From: Sipunculus nudus
Lineage: Eukaryota > Annelida > Sipuncula > Golfingiida > Sipunculidae
Assembly (NCBI GenBank): GCA_026874595.1
Contig: CM049306.1
Location: 5,782,019-5,846,018, forward strand
Direction of reading: 5' to 3'
DNA: 64,000 nucleotides
Positions within the stretch are counted from its first letter, which is position 1; the number at the start of each line of letters is the position of its first letter. Under the pieces are notes generated by a model. That model searched no databases. It saw only the letters and a program-made list of their open reading frames with translations, and was not told where the DNA came from. The position numbers and the translations under genes are program-made. Shown piece after piece: positions 49,497 to 61,536 of this stretch.

Positions 49497-49895
49497 GGCT
49501 TGTGCAATTGAAAACACAAAAACCCGTGGAATATTGGAAATAAATTATATTGTAACAAATATATTACGTTTAAAGCAACCTCTTCGTATTCTTATTAATG
49601 TTTCTGGGGAGGGGGGGGGGGGGATGAACGAGCGTAATGAGCGCTCTTTCAATGGGATGCTATGGGAGGCTTCACTGATTAATCACGTGTTAATTTACGC
49701 AGTTTTCTAACAATTTACGAATCCTCCAACACACCAAGGTAATACCTGCCGATTACACCCATTTATAGTACTTTCGTCTCCCTCTGTCTCTCGAGCTTTA
49801 AATATAACATTTCAAGGATTTCGGGATTAGGCGACGAACAACCTAAAGAAAACTAGGCATAGCTATTTTGTTTTCATTTTTGCAGACCATGCATG
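47217..49895. other. gene-free interval with short duplications and (TA)n
   Basis: No supported gene. Contains a 49-bp direct duplication at 48031-48128 (TTAACACGGA.GACATTAGT...), an AT-rich stretch at 48765-48835, a long (TA)n at 49424-49494 and a G tract at 49611-49623. Confidence 0.5.
49424..49494. repeat. (TA)n microsatellite
   Basis: About 35 TA dinucleotides, self-complementary; the minus-strand open frame across it is an artefact of simple sequence. Confidence 0.95.
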
Positions 49896-50559
49896 CACAG
49901 GCGCTTGAATCGCTATTTGTGTTGATCTTGGTTTAAATAGTGTTCAATTTACCTTAACAACAATCCCCTACCGTTTAATGAGCTTTAAACCATGTTATAT
50001 CGTTTGCTGGTACTTGTTTATATAATAGATACACAAGGCCGGCATCCAAGTCTGCGGACGGGTATGGGATAATACAAGAAATCAATTGAAATTCCCAAAT
50101 ATTTCAAAGATTTTCGAGGGAAGAAACTAACAGTGGTTAAATGGCCAGTTCTTCTTTCTATAAAAGCATCAACGATTCCAATACACACAGTGTACCCCTT
50201 GTAATGAGCTCTCTTTTGTAACTAGTCTGCATCCATTAAGCAGCTGTTACCACAAACAAGGAAATCCCCATTTATCTTTGTCAGCAGTAAGGATCCACCC
50301 CCCCCCCCCCGGAACCTAACACCTGATTGTTTGATAATGATGGAAATAGTAATCTGGGATAAACCCGCCTGTTCGTCGCTTATTGGATACAGACTCGTCC
50401 GCAGACTTGGATGCCGGCCTTGTGTATCTATTATATAAACAAGTACCAGCAACGATATAACATGGTTTAAAACTCATTAAACGGTAGGGGATTGTTGTTA
50501 ATGTAAATTGAACACCATTTAAACCAAGATCAACACAAATAGCAATTCAAGCGCCTGTG
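49896..50559. mobile_element. 664-bp non-autonomous DNA element with 165-bp TIRs and 7-bp TSD
   Basis: Left arm 49896-50060 and right arm 50396-50559 are near-identical inverted copies beginning CACAGGCGCTTGAAT. ATGCATG flanks both sides directly (49889-49895 and 50560-50566). The 335-bp interior has no coding sequence and carries a C tract. Long TIRs with a 7-9 bp duplication are typical of Mutator-like non-autonomous elements; P-type is an alternative. Class assignment is inference, but the element boundaries are clear. Confidence 0.88.
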
Positions 50560-50566
50560 ATGCATG

Positions 50567-52939
50567 TGACCACTTCCGCTGCAGAGAAGTTTCATTTTGT
50601 GCGAGTTTTCGCGACTTGCGTGCGCCGATGTGTTAGGGGCGTGCGTTAATATAAATATAAACCTCTGTCGTATTAACTTATGTCTCATTTCTTATTTTCC
50701 AGATGGAATTTTTTAACAGCGCTTCACTCACATGATTGAGAATCCTTGATGTTCGATATAGAGTCTCGCACTGTTTTGTGTTAATGGCTAGTCAGACACC
50801 CGATTCACAAAGCAGACGAACATTTCGACGCGCATGTTGTTTTTGACTCAAAGACTGACACGCCCATCAAATTATAGAATGAGACTATGCGCACTACGTT
50901 GAGAATCACCCATCAACTTGCCAGTTCTGATATATACATAATTTTGTGATATAGTCATGTAAGTACCAACTGTTTAATATAAACAATATCAAAGTGTCGG
51001 ACAATCATATACTTATGAACACTCAAGCAGTTCGACAAAATTTTCTTCATAATGTAAACCAGGAGACAGCACGGTGATTAAAATTTTATTGTTTGTTCAC
51101 ATTAAAATAGCCGGGAGTGTTTGACAGCCAAAGACTCTGCAGGCAAAATAAGACTCTGCGTTCAACATTTCTAAGGGTACGCTGAGAATTGATATAATAT
51201 TATGAAAAGGGTAAAGAGTTCAGAAACTCTGTATTACAAAAACAAAGCTATATCCGTATGAGGTAGAATCCCTCGTGACAGGTGAAAGTGCTTGTGTTTC
51301 CTGTTTGCATAGTTTATTTATGATTTTGAACTTTTGTATTGTTTTGAAGTGGAATTTTCATTATGAATATTTAAAAAATATATTTCTTTAATTCTTTGTT
51401 TTCATTTCACATGGAAGAGATTATCATGCACACAGATTACAACTGAAATTAATTTGACTTTTAGTCCTGGCACTTGTCCCTCATTTCATGAAAATATGTC
51501 CTATGATCCATCAAAAACGATTCTCATAAGAAGAAAGTATCGACGAATACATATTTGTTATGTATCTTTACGCACAAGAAATTCAACCTGAGCCCAAAAA
51601 GAACTATGTATTTAAGTTTCCAGTTAGAACCCTTAAAGGTTCCCACTCATTCCGCTGCGAAGAACCCTTTTGGGATCAACCTGGAACCCTTTTTTTTTCT
51701 CAGAGTGTATACCTACAGACATATACATAAGCATACACCCAAGAACTATATATAATCTTGCAGGGCTGTCATTAAATATATTTACCACTAAAATATATTA
51801 AGTAAAACTTTATTTCATGCCTTGACTGACTTAATTGAGTCCGAAACTACTGTGCTTACTCATATAGCATGACGGTCAAAAGTAACAAACTTGTTATATA
51901 AACGACTTAGCTCTAGGTGTCAATGCTTGTCATATTATTGTACTGTCAGTCTACTTAGCTTCACCGACTGTGCCAGTTTAATAAACAAGAATACACACAC
52001 AAAACCATGTAGGTTCACGCGCAAACACATTCACAAAAATCAATACAGATTTTTCATGACTCATATATAATAATCCAGAGCCTGCCTGTCGTAACTACGG
52101 AAACAGAAATATTCTTCATCTGATGAGAAGCACATTTCTTGTGACTTTAATACGTCAATGGCACCGGACAGGGAAACTACGCCAAACAAGAAAAGACGAG
52201 GAAATCGCTTTTAATCAAGCTGGGGGTCCTTATTTTTTGTTTTGTTTGATTAAACTTCGGATAATACCCCCGCTACTGCGATGAGTCAGAAACTCCGGTC
52301 ACAACTGTCTCGTTTCTTACCAAGTCATTTTATATTTCTTTATATTTTTACAATATATATTCTTCTAATGAAAAAAGTGCAATGTTTCATTCAGACACAT
52401 TGTTATATTTAGAGCCTGATAGATTAAACGCGTACCATATAGCCAATCTTTAGGAAAGTGGCCTGAATTACCGTTATATGATATACATAATTATGCTGAA
52501 GTTTTATTGAAGAAGCCTCAGATAACCTTTGCTGGAATTGTATGGGCAGTTTATCTAACCCACGGCCGATTGTGATTGCAATATAATGCTACTGACATTT
52601 CTGATGAGTTTCACCATATCTCATCTCTCAGATACCCAGATACAGGACTTGTCCTGTAGAAATAGTTTGTAAAAATGATCGTATATTTCTGAAAAAAAAA
52701 TTTCTATAAAATAAAATTGTTTTATTTGGACAGCGTTAAACGGAAAGATAAAACAAATACTCATAATAGACACGAAGAAACCATACACAGACATTAAACT
52801 GCTTCTCCGGCACTTAAACGCACATTTATTAAACAAGTTGACATGATTCATCTGAAACAGAAGACGTGTATAGTCTAGCTATGCAGAGAGAACACTAAGA
52901 AAACTTATCTTTAGGTACACTGCTGAAGGTATGTTTAAG

Positions 52940-52940
<1 letters not shown>
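50567..52940. other. gene-free interval
   Basis: No supported gene. Short open frames at 51555-51755 and 52621-52851 have no recognisable domain. Confidence 0.4.

Positions 52941-52991
<51 letters not shown>
52941..52991. repeat. (TA)n microsatellite
   Basis: About 25 TA dinucleotides just left of the 19-bp array. Confidence 0.95.
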
Positions 52992-52996
<5 letters not shown>

Positions 52997-53097
52997 CATA
53001 CATATTAGAACAAAACCTCCAGTGGCATGTAACCTTACGCTAAGGCAAAAGGTCTGAGAAACATGGTGGCTCGTTCGGGGTTCGTCCTGTTGTGGGA

Positions 53098-55986
53098 CTG
53101 TGGAGTAGTTTGTGAATGTGGGGCAGATTGTGAATGTGGGAATAGATTGTGAATGTGGGAATAGATTGTGAATGTGGGAATAGATTGTGAATGTGGGAAT
53201 AGATTGTGAATGTGGGAATAGATTGTGAATGTAGGAATAGATTGTGAATGTGGGAATAGATTGTGAATGTGGGAATAGATTGTGAATGTAGGAATAGATT
53301 GTGAATGTGGGAATAGATTGTGAATGTGGGAATAGATTGTGAATGTGGGGATAGATTGTGAATGTGGGAATAGATTGTGAATGTGGGAATAGATTGTGAA
53401 TGTAGGAATAGATTGTGAATTTGGGAATAGATTGTGAATGTGGGAATAGATTGTGAATGTAGGAATAGATTGTGAATGTGGGAATAGATTGTGAATGTAA
53501 TGTAGATTGTGAATGTGGGAATAGATTGTGAATGTGGGAATAGATTGTGAATGTGGGAATAGATTGTGAATGTGGGAATAGATTCTGAATGTGGAAATAG
53601 ATTGTGAATGTGGGAATAGATTGTGAATGTGGGAATAGATTGTGAATGTGGGAATAGATTGTGAATGTGGGAATATATTGTGAATGTGGGAATAGATTGT
53701 GAATGTGGGAATAGATTGTGAATGTGGGAATAGATTGTGAATGTGGGAATAGATTGTGAATGTAGGAATAGATTGTGAATGTAGGAATAGATTGTGAATG
53801 TGGGAATAGATTGTGAATGTGGGAATAGATTGTGAATGTAGGGTAGATTGTGAATGTAGGGTAGATTGTGAATGTAGGAATAGATTGTGAATGTGGGAAT
53901 AGATTGTGAATGTGGGAATAGATTGTGAATGTGGGAATAGATTGTGAATGTAGGGTAGATTGTGAATGTGGGAATAGATTGTGAATGTGGGAATAGATTT
54001 TGAATGTGGGAATAGATTGTGAATGTTGGGTAGATTGTGAATGTGGGGCAGATTGTAAATGTTGGATAGATTGTGAATGTAGGAATAGATTTTGTATGCG
54101 GGAATAGATTTTGAATGTGGAGCAGATTGTCAAATTGGGGTAGATTTTGAATGTGGGAATAGATTTTGAATGTAGGAATAGATTGTGAATGTTGGGTAGA
54201 TTGTGAATTTGGGGCAGATTGTATAGATCTGGGTAGATTTTGAATGTAGGAATAGATTGTGAATGTTGGGTAGATTGTGAATTTGGGGCAGATTGTATAG
54301 ATCTGGGTAGATTTTGAATGTAGGAATAGATTGTGAATGTTGGGTAGATTTTGAATGTGGGAATAGATTTTGAATGTAGGAATAGATTGTGAATGTTGGG
54401 TAGATTGTGAATTTGGGGCAGATTGTATAGATTTGGGTAGATTTTGATTGTAGGAATAGATTTTGAATGTAGGAATAGATTGTGAATGTTGGGTAGATTG
54501 TGAAAGTTGGGTAGATTGTGAAAGTTGGGTAGATTTTGAATGTGGGAATAGATTTTGTATGTGGGAATAGATTGTGAATGTTGGGTAGATTGTGAAAGTT
54601 GGGTAGATTTTGAATGTGGGAATAGATTGTGAATGTAGGAATAGATTGTGAATGTTGGGTAGATTGTGAATTTGGGGCAGATTGTATAGATTTGGGTAGA
54701 TTTTGAATGTGGGAATAGATTGTGAATGTAGGAATAGATTGTGAATGTTGGGTAGATTGTGAAAGTTGGGTAGATTGTGAAAGTTGGGTAGATTTTGAAT
54801 GTGGGAATAGATTTTGAATGTGGGAATAGATTTTGAATGTAGGAATAGATTGTGAATGTTGGGTAGATTGTGAAAGTTGGGTAGATTTTGAATGTGGGAA
54901 TAGATTGTGAATGTTGGGTAGATTGTGAAAGTATGGTAGATTTTGAATGTGGGAATAGATTGTGAATGTTGGGTAGATTGTGAAAGTTGGGTAGATTTTG
55001 AATGTGGGAATAGATTGTGAATGTTGGGTAGATTGTGAAAGTTGGGTAGATTTTGAATGTGGGAATAGATTGTGAATGTAGGGTAGATTGTGAAATTTGG
55101 GTAGATTTTGAATGTAGGAATAGATTGTGAATGTTGGGTAGATTGTGAATTTGGGGCAGATTGTATAGATTTGGGTAGATTTTGAATGTAGGAATAGATT
55201 GTGAATGTTGGGTAGATTGTGAAAGTTGGGTAGATTTTGAATGTGGAAATAGATTGTGAATGTAGGGTAGATTGTGAATTTGGGGCAGATTGTATAGATT
55301 TGGGTAGATTTTGAATGTAGGAATAGATTGTGAATGTTGGGTAGATTGTGAAAGTTGGGTAGATTTTGAATGTGGGAATAGATTTTGAATGTAGGAATAG
55401 ATTGTGAATGTTGGGTAGATTGTGAAAGTTGGGTAGATTTTGAATGCGGGAATAGATTGTGAATTTGGGGTAGATTGTGAAATTTGGGTAGATTTTGAAT
55501 GTGGGAATAGATTTTGAATGTAGGAATAGATTGTGAATGTTGGGTAGATTGTGAATTTGGGGCAGATTGTATAGATTTGGGTAGATTTTGAATGTAGGAA
55601 TAGATTGTGAATGTTGGGTAGATTGTGAAAGTTGGGTAGATTTTGAATGTGGGAATAGATTTTGAATGTAGGAATAGATTGTGAATGTTGGGTAGATTGT
55701 GAATTTGGGGCAGATTGTATAGATTTGGGTAGATTTTGAATGCGGGAATAGATTGTGAATTTGGAGTAAATTGTGAATGTTGGGTACATTTTGAATATGG
55801 GGCAGATTGTGAATGTGGGGCAGATTGTTAATATGGGGTAGATTGTGAATGTGGGTAAGATTATGAATGTGCGGCAGAATGTGAAAGTTTGGTAGATTGT
55901 GAAAGTGGGTATAGATTTTGAATGAGGGTAAGATTGTGAATGTTGGGTAGATTTTGAATGTGGTGGAGCAGATTGTCAATGTGAGG
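53098..55986. repeat. 19-bp minisatellite, about 150 copies
   Basis: Unit ATTGTGAATGTGGGAATAG with variants (AGGAATAG, TGGGTAG, TGGGGCAG, TTTTGAATG). The left half is nearly homogeneous. The right half (from about 54000) shows higher-order blocks with a shared string TTGGGGCAGATTGTATAGAT recurring about eight times. On the minus strand no frame meets a stop for nearly 3 kb. Because 19 leaves remainder 1 on division by 3, all three frames read the same 19-residue repeat SQSIPTFTIYSHIHNLFPH. The two long open frames (949 and 979 codons) are therefore the same repeat in different phase, and not evidence of a gene. Confidence 0.95.
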
Positions 55987-56838
55987 TGTTACGGAACCTA
56001 ATATCAACAGATCACGTAGTCGTGACAATCATAAATTTTGTTATGGAGATAAAAAAAATCAGATTCTGTAACACTAGGCAGGGAAATGAATAAAGAAGTC
56101 AGTGGATTTTTGTTAACAAATAACCATAATTTATTCTTATCTTAAACATCCTAACATTATTATACACTTAATCAATACAATTACACAGTATAACAACAGT
56201 ATAACAGTAAATAAATACAATTACACAGTGTAATAAATAAAGTGAACAGTACCTGGATACCACCACTGTCACAGCAACAACAAGTCCTTTAAAACGTATA
56301 ATCCAGATGAACAGTTCACAAAAATCATCTCAAATAATATTAGTCCAATTCAATCACAAAATCAATATGTTGTAATCCAAAAGTGAAGTTCTTGTAATAA
56401 TCCCGAAAGCAAACTGGAGACAGGCCGCACTAAATCTGCATAGAGTTCGTAAAATCCCTGACACTGCTGCAACTATCGGATAGGTCCAAAACTGACTCAC
56501 ACTCTTCCGTGTCCGCTGGAATATTTCTCCTTCCTACCTCTCGGCTCTAAACACAGGCCTTATTTAAAGCATTTCACCCTAAAGCCTAGAAACTTCTATT
56601 TCACGAACAATCTAAAGAACCAAACAATACATGAGACACACGCGCCCAAAATAACACTACATGTCACGCGCTCATAGAACGCGAAAAAGCCCAGAAAGTT
56701 CCAGAATAGCATGAGCTCTGTATTTCTAAATTACTCCGAGCCTGCAACACCCGGCCAGGCGAGGTTGCTACAGCAACGAGCCACGCCCGCGCCACACGAA
56801 TGAAGTGTCAACAACACATGTAACAGACATCTGTAACA
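55987..56838 (-). mobile_element. solo LTR of the same Ty3/gypsy family (copy 2)
   Basis: Minus-strand LTR of 852 bases, starting TGTTACAGATGTC at 56838 and ending TTCCGTAACA at 55987. It matches the LTR at 24888-25685 throughout, including the shared GAATCTGATTTTTTT and ACGTGATCTGTTGAT segments near the 3' end, the AATAAA polyadenylation region near 56135 and a TATA-like element (TTTAAATAAGG on the minus strand, near 56563). No internal retroelement sequence flanks it, so it is a solo LTR left by recombination. It splits the 19-bp minisatellite. An exact short target duplication was not evident in the repetitive flanks. Confidence 0.85.
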
Positions 56839-56935
56839 GGGGTAGACTTTTAATATGGGGCAGATTGTGAATGTGGGGTAGATTGTGAATTTTGGGTAGA
56901 TTGTGAATGTAGGGTAGATTTTGGGGCATTTTATC
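56839..56935. repeat. right-hand remainder of the 19-bp minisatellite
   Basis: About five units (GGGGCAGATTGTGAATG, GGGTAGATTGTGAATT) resume directly after the LTR, showing that the LTR inserted into the array. Confidence 0.85.
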
Positions 56936-57179
56936 ATTAAAAATTTAATAGCCTTTAAACTTCATATCTTTATTTCTAAGTCGAGTCGTGGAGCTGAATG
57001 AACATCAGTAAAACGGATTATTACGTGAAAGTACATTAGTCATGTGTATGTCTGTCAACCGAATTGTAACGTGAATGTATATGTCAGTCTACATCATTCA
57101 CACGGACTGGTCCGTAAATTTGACTGTTTTGTTTAGTTAAACGGGTTCGACTTCATCCGTATATAAGCTGACAAGAAAA

Positions 57180-57675
57180 ATGTTTCGAAAAACTTTTTCA
57201 TGTGTGTTTTTGACACGTCGTGACACAGCGTTCACAGGTTTATGTGATGCAGGGGTCCGGTGCCGTGGAGGAATCATTGTAAGTAACACTATTATAAACT
57301 TTCAGTAGAGCAGATTACGGTTTTATAAAGCCTTGTTTCACCTTGGGTTCACAACCAATACTCTCCGGCGAGAGCGGTAAATCTAATAAAAGTTAATGAA
57401 ACACCAGGAAAACCGACAAAACGCCGTAAATGGTTTATTATTTTGCCCTACAGAGCTTCCCTGGATCTAACAAAGCAGATAATGTGGTACTAAAATGGTT
57501 CCTGCAACGATTAAACGGGATTCAAGCCACATCAATCGCCTTCTTAACCACATGCATTCTAATTTTTCCTTTATCCGTTTTATTCAAACAATTTATCACC
57601 ACCTTAACCCCGTCAAGGAAACCAAAATTTCTCAAATTTGATTTCAGTTTCATCATTAAGGTCCTTGTAACGTAG
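57180..57675 (+). CDS. hypothetical two-exon small protein (candidate)
   Basis: ATG at 57180 opens a 33-codon exon ending in phase 0 at a strong donor (ATT|GTAAGT, intron from 57279). A strong acceptor (ATTTTGCCCTACAG) ends at 57453, and the next frame, also phase 0, runs 73 codons to TAG at 57675. The two pieces would give about 106 residues: an Arg-rich N-terminus (MFRKTFSCVFLTRRDTAF) and a likely membrane helix (ATSIAFLTTCILIFPLSVLF). A TATA-like TATATAAG lies at about 57160. The 175-bp intron is short. No family recognised; matching phase and good splice sites are the only support. Confidence 0.25.
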
Positions 57676-58250
57676 CCCCATATAATCATCGCTAAGTCGT
57701 CAAATGGCAGTCCGTGAGATGATCTTCCTATAAAAGAGGAAGAAATGTTGATGTGTCATTAGAAAACTCCACTTAAACAAAAATATAATGTATTCTTCTG
57801 AATTCTCCATTTGTAAGGAATGCTTGCTTAGTTCTTCTATGTTTAATTTGTATTTTAGTGTTTAGATTAATTATTAAAACAAAATTTGACTCGAGACATT
57901 TTCACATATTTTGGCAGGATGTGCCCCTTTCTTGTAATCAATAAACTGTATTACCTTTATTGGTCAGTTCTGGAACAACTGCCTGTTCTGCGGTATCATT
58001 TTGTCAAATTAAAGACTTGTTACTGTCGTTATAACACAAACCGAAAGAGCTAAACGTTCATTTCACTTTCCGTCATAGTTACTAGTATTATCCAACCGCC
58101 ACTCTCTTCTGCCATTCATCGCCAGGTGGCGTAAAAATAATGCAAATACATGGTGCAGTTTATAATGCCTGCGCATGCGCATGAACATATCGAAAGCACA
58201 AAAAAAAATCAGAACAATATGCTGCCCTTGCACTATTCTCTGAAAAGGTA
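57676..58250. other. gene-free interval
   Basis: No gene seen. Ordinary AT-rich sequence. Confidence 0.4.
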
Positions 58251-58296
58251 TATCTCCCTAAAAGGTCACGTGGGATCTCCCTAAAAGGTCACGTGG
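58251..58296 (+). promoter_or_regulatory. duplicated 23-bp segment with CACGTG E-boxes
   Basis: ATCTCCCTAAAAGGTCACGT followed by GGG occurs twice in direct succession, each with a GTCACGTG E-box of the type bound by USF/MITF/TFEB-class bHLH-Zip proteins. A locally GC-richer region with several overlapping plus-strand open frames (58293-58635) follows, but none has a recognised domain. Confidence 0.35.
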
Positions 58297-58783
58297 GATC
58301 GATCGAGGTAGTTTCTCATCCAGATGGGATTGCCATCTCTCCACAGAGAGCGGGAAGAGTAGAACCGGATTGGGAAATAGAAACATGCATCCTCAGGAAT
58401 GCAGGCCTCCGCAATATGGGCTGTCCTTTATGTGGATGCTGCCCAAAACGTTTCTGCATTCTTTTATTCGGTCCATACTTCAAGGTTCAATCGGTCAGAT
58501 GTTATCCCTGTTTGCGTTCACCTATCTGACCCATATTCCCAAGTTCATTCGTGCATAAGTGACTTTGTATTTGTGAATATCCCTGAAAGTCCTTCTTGGC
58601 CGCGGATCATAAGGTTGTTCCACACCAAAATCTAATAGATTCTTCATTGGCCTATTCCTGAATATTCAATGAAAATCTGTTCAAGATTGCGTGAGTTATC
58701 TTGTGAACAAACACACACACAGACACACAAACACACACGCACGGGTGAAATTAACGCACACCCACCTGGTGGAGACAATAACC

Positions 58784-59945
58784 ACGAGCGACTGTCATAC
58801 TCACATACCTGTGACGAAATCACTCACGGTCCAAATCGACTGTCATACTCACATACCTGTGACGAAATCACTCACGGTCCATGGCGACTGTCATACTCAA
58901 ATACCTGTGACGAAATCACTCACGGTCCATGGCGACTGTCATACTCACATACCTGTGACGAAATCACTCACGGTCCACAACGACTGTCATACTCACATAC
59001 CTGTGACGAAATCACTCACGGTCCATATCGACTGTCATACTCACATACCTGTGACGAAATCACTCACGGTCCACAACGACTGTCATACTCACATACCTGT
59101 GACGAAATCACTCACGGTCCATATCGACTGTCATACTCACATACCTGTGACGAAATCACTCACGGTCCACGGCGACTGTCATACTCACATACCTGTGACG
59201 AAATCACTCACGGTCCACGGCGACTGTCATACTCACATACCTGTGACGAAAACACTCACGGGTTACGGCGACTGTCATACTCACATACCTGTGACGAAAT
59301 CACTCACGGTCCACGGCGGCTGTCATACTCACATACCTGTGACGAAATCACTCACGGTCCAAACGGCTGTCATACTCACATACCTGTGACGAAATCACTC
59401 ACGGTCCACGGCGGCTGTCATACTCACATACCTGTGACGAAATCACTCACGGTCCACGGCGGCTGTCATCCTCACATACCTGTGACGAAATCACTCACGG
59501 TCCACGGCGACTGTCATCCTCACATACCGTTGACGAAATCACTCACGGTCCACGGCGACTGTCATCCTCACATACCTGTGATGAAATCACTCACGGTCCA
59601 CAGCGGCTGTCATACTCACATACCTGTGACGAAATCACTCACGGTCCACGGCGGCTGTCATACTCACATACCTGTGACGAAATCACTCACGGTCCACGGC
59701 GACTGTCATACTCACATACCTGTGACGAAATCACTCACGGTCCAGGGCGACTGTCATACTCACATACCTGTGACGAAATCACTCACGGTCCATGGCGACT
59801 GTCATACTCACATACCTGTGACGAAATCACTCACGGTCCATGGCGACTGTCATACTCACATACCTGTGACGAAATCACTCACGGTCCATGGCGACTGTCA
59901 TACTCACATACCTGTGACGAAATCACTCACGATCAACAGCGACAC
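58784..59945. repeat. 48-bp minisatellite, about 24 copies
   Basis: Very homogeneous 48-bp units with core ACTCACATACCTGTGACGAA and ATCACTCACGGTCCA. One 47-bp unit near 59363 shifts phase. Two plus frames are open (CHTHIPVTKSLTVHGD and RLSYSHTCDEITHGPR), giving open frames of up to 430 codons that switch register at the short unit. The left edge is a CA-rich microsatellite (58709-58741). Probably non-coding; high homogeneity suggests recent expansion. Confidence 0.93.
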
Positions 59946-59961
59946 TAGCGGGCATCTGTAA

Positions 59962-61136
59962 CGTCTGCACAACATTGACCCAAGTTATCTAAGAATTAAA
60001 ATCTCATACCGAGAAAGAGGGTTTATGAAGCAAGATTTGTTGGTATCTGGTAAAGTTTTCTGGAGACTCATCAGAGGCGTTTTGCACTCCTTTATAAAAA
60101 TATGTTCCAACTCATTTATGTAAATAAAATCCACTTACCTTTAAATGTATGCAACAAGCATTTACTTATGTATGTACTTACGTATGTTTTCGCATGATCA
60201 ATACATGACCACCCACTGTTAAATCGGATACAGAATTTGAAATTATCACTCTTCAGGTTACATTTCACTGGTTAAGAAAAACGGTAATACAGCGATATAA
60301 GCCAAAACACATATAGGGCGTTGTATTCAAAAGTTACATACATTGAAACATACACGTTTGAAATATCGAAACATGACCACTGTCTTAATCGAGTAAATGT
60401 GTATATAATAATACGTGTAGCAGAGAATCGGTGATACATTTAATTATAGCACCTGTTTTTATTATTAAACAGAGATCTCTAGGAGCAGAATACACTTGAA
60501 ATGGAAACCAGGTGAAGTCAATGAACGCATGTTTCGTTGTCGAATGCCATTGTTAAAGTCCATAATACTAACCAGAAACTCATGTTGTCGGATTATGTGT
60601 CCATGAAATATAGGTGGAATTTCATCCTTGGATCGAGTGAACCGTGCATGATTAAAGGACACACTGTGCAGGAAACGTCTGACAGAAGATGATTCGTGGA
60701 GCTAATAATAGGCCGTACTGATCTGTGGTCACAGGTCTATTTTTCAAAGATCATGCATTATTTGTGATTCCATTTAGATTGTATCTCTACCGGTCTCTAA
60801 ATTCATGAAATGACACAGTGTTTACCATGTATGTTTACATGATGATGGGAAGGTTTTGACGAATAGCGGTCTCATGTCACATTTTCAAAATTTCACCATC
60901 AAAACGGTCTAACCTTACTTGTTCATGAACAATGTTGGTCTGTGACCATGACCTTTGAGGCCATAGGAGGGATTCCTAACCATCTATAAAATAAATATAA
61001 GAGTTATATTATCTTAAACCCGGGTAGTCTACAGACGACGCTGACGCCGACGCTGACCACTCTGGGGGTGCTATGACTACTTATAAACTGTTCTTACAGA
61101 ATGTATATATTCGTATGACATATACTAGTATTCATG
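59962..61136. other. gene-free interval
   Basis: No supported gene. A short GACGCTGACGCCGACGCTGA repeat lies near 61036. Confidence 0.4.
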
Positions 61137-61138
61137 TA

Positions 61139-61472
61139 CAGTCGAACGTCTATAATGCGGGCACCCTTGGGACTGATTCAAAATGCCCATTTTATAGAGG
61201 GGCCCACTATATGGAGGTATTGGCCAGTACATACAGTGCTGCCCCCTAGAATGATATATTGTTATCCTAAATCATGATTTTATATTACCAAGTTAACCTA
61301 TTGCGTGTATCGTCTCTTTACATTTAAAGATTAATTTTCAGTGAAAATTTACTATTTATTATGAAGACATATTTTTTTATAAACATACATATGTATTTTA
61401 ATTTATAAAAGTATGGACAAAAATAAGCACAATGAAGGAATTAAGCTGTGTGCAGAGGTTCAAGAAGATAGC

Positions 61473-61536
<64 letters not shown>

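Noticed and set aside
49290-49517. Minus-strand open frame rich in Ile/Tyr
   Set aside because: Translation of a (TA)n microsatellite.
52940-55979. Two overlapping minus-strand open frames of 949 and 979 codons
   Set aside because: Both are translations of the stop-free 19-bp minisatellite in different phases; no non-repetitive domain, and one end is a (TA)n tract.
58669-59961. 430-codon plus-strand open frame
   Set aside because: 48-bp minisatellite in two open frames; register changes at a 47-bp unit, so the protein would switch repeat sequence midway.
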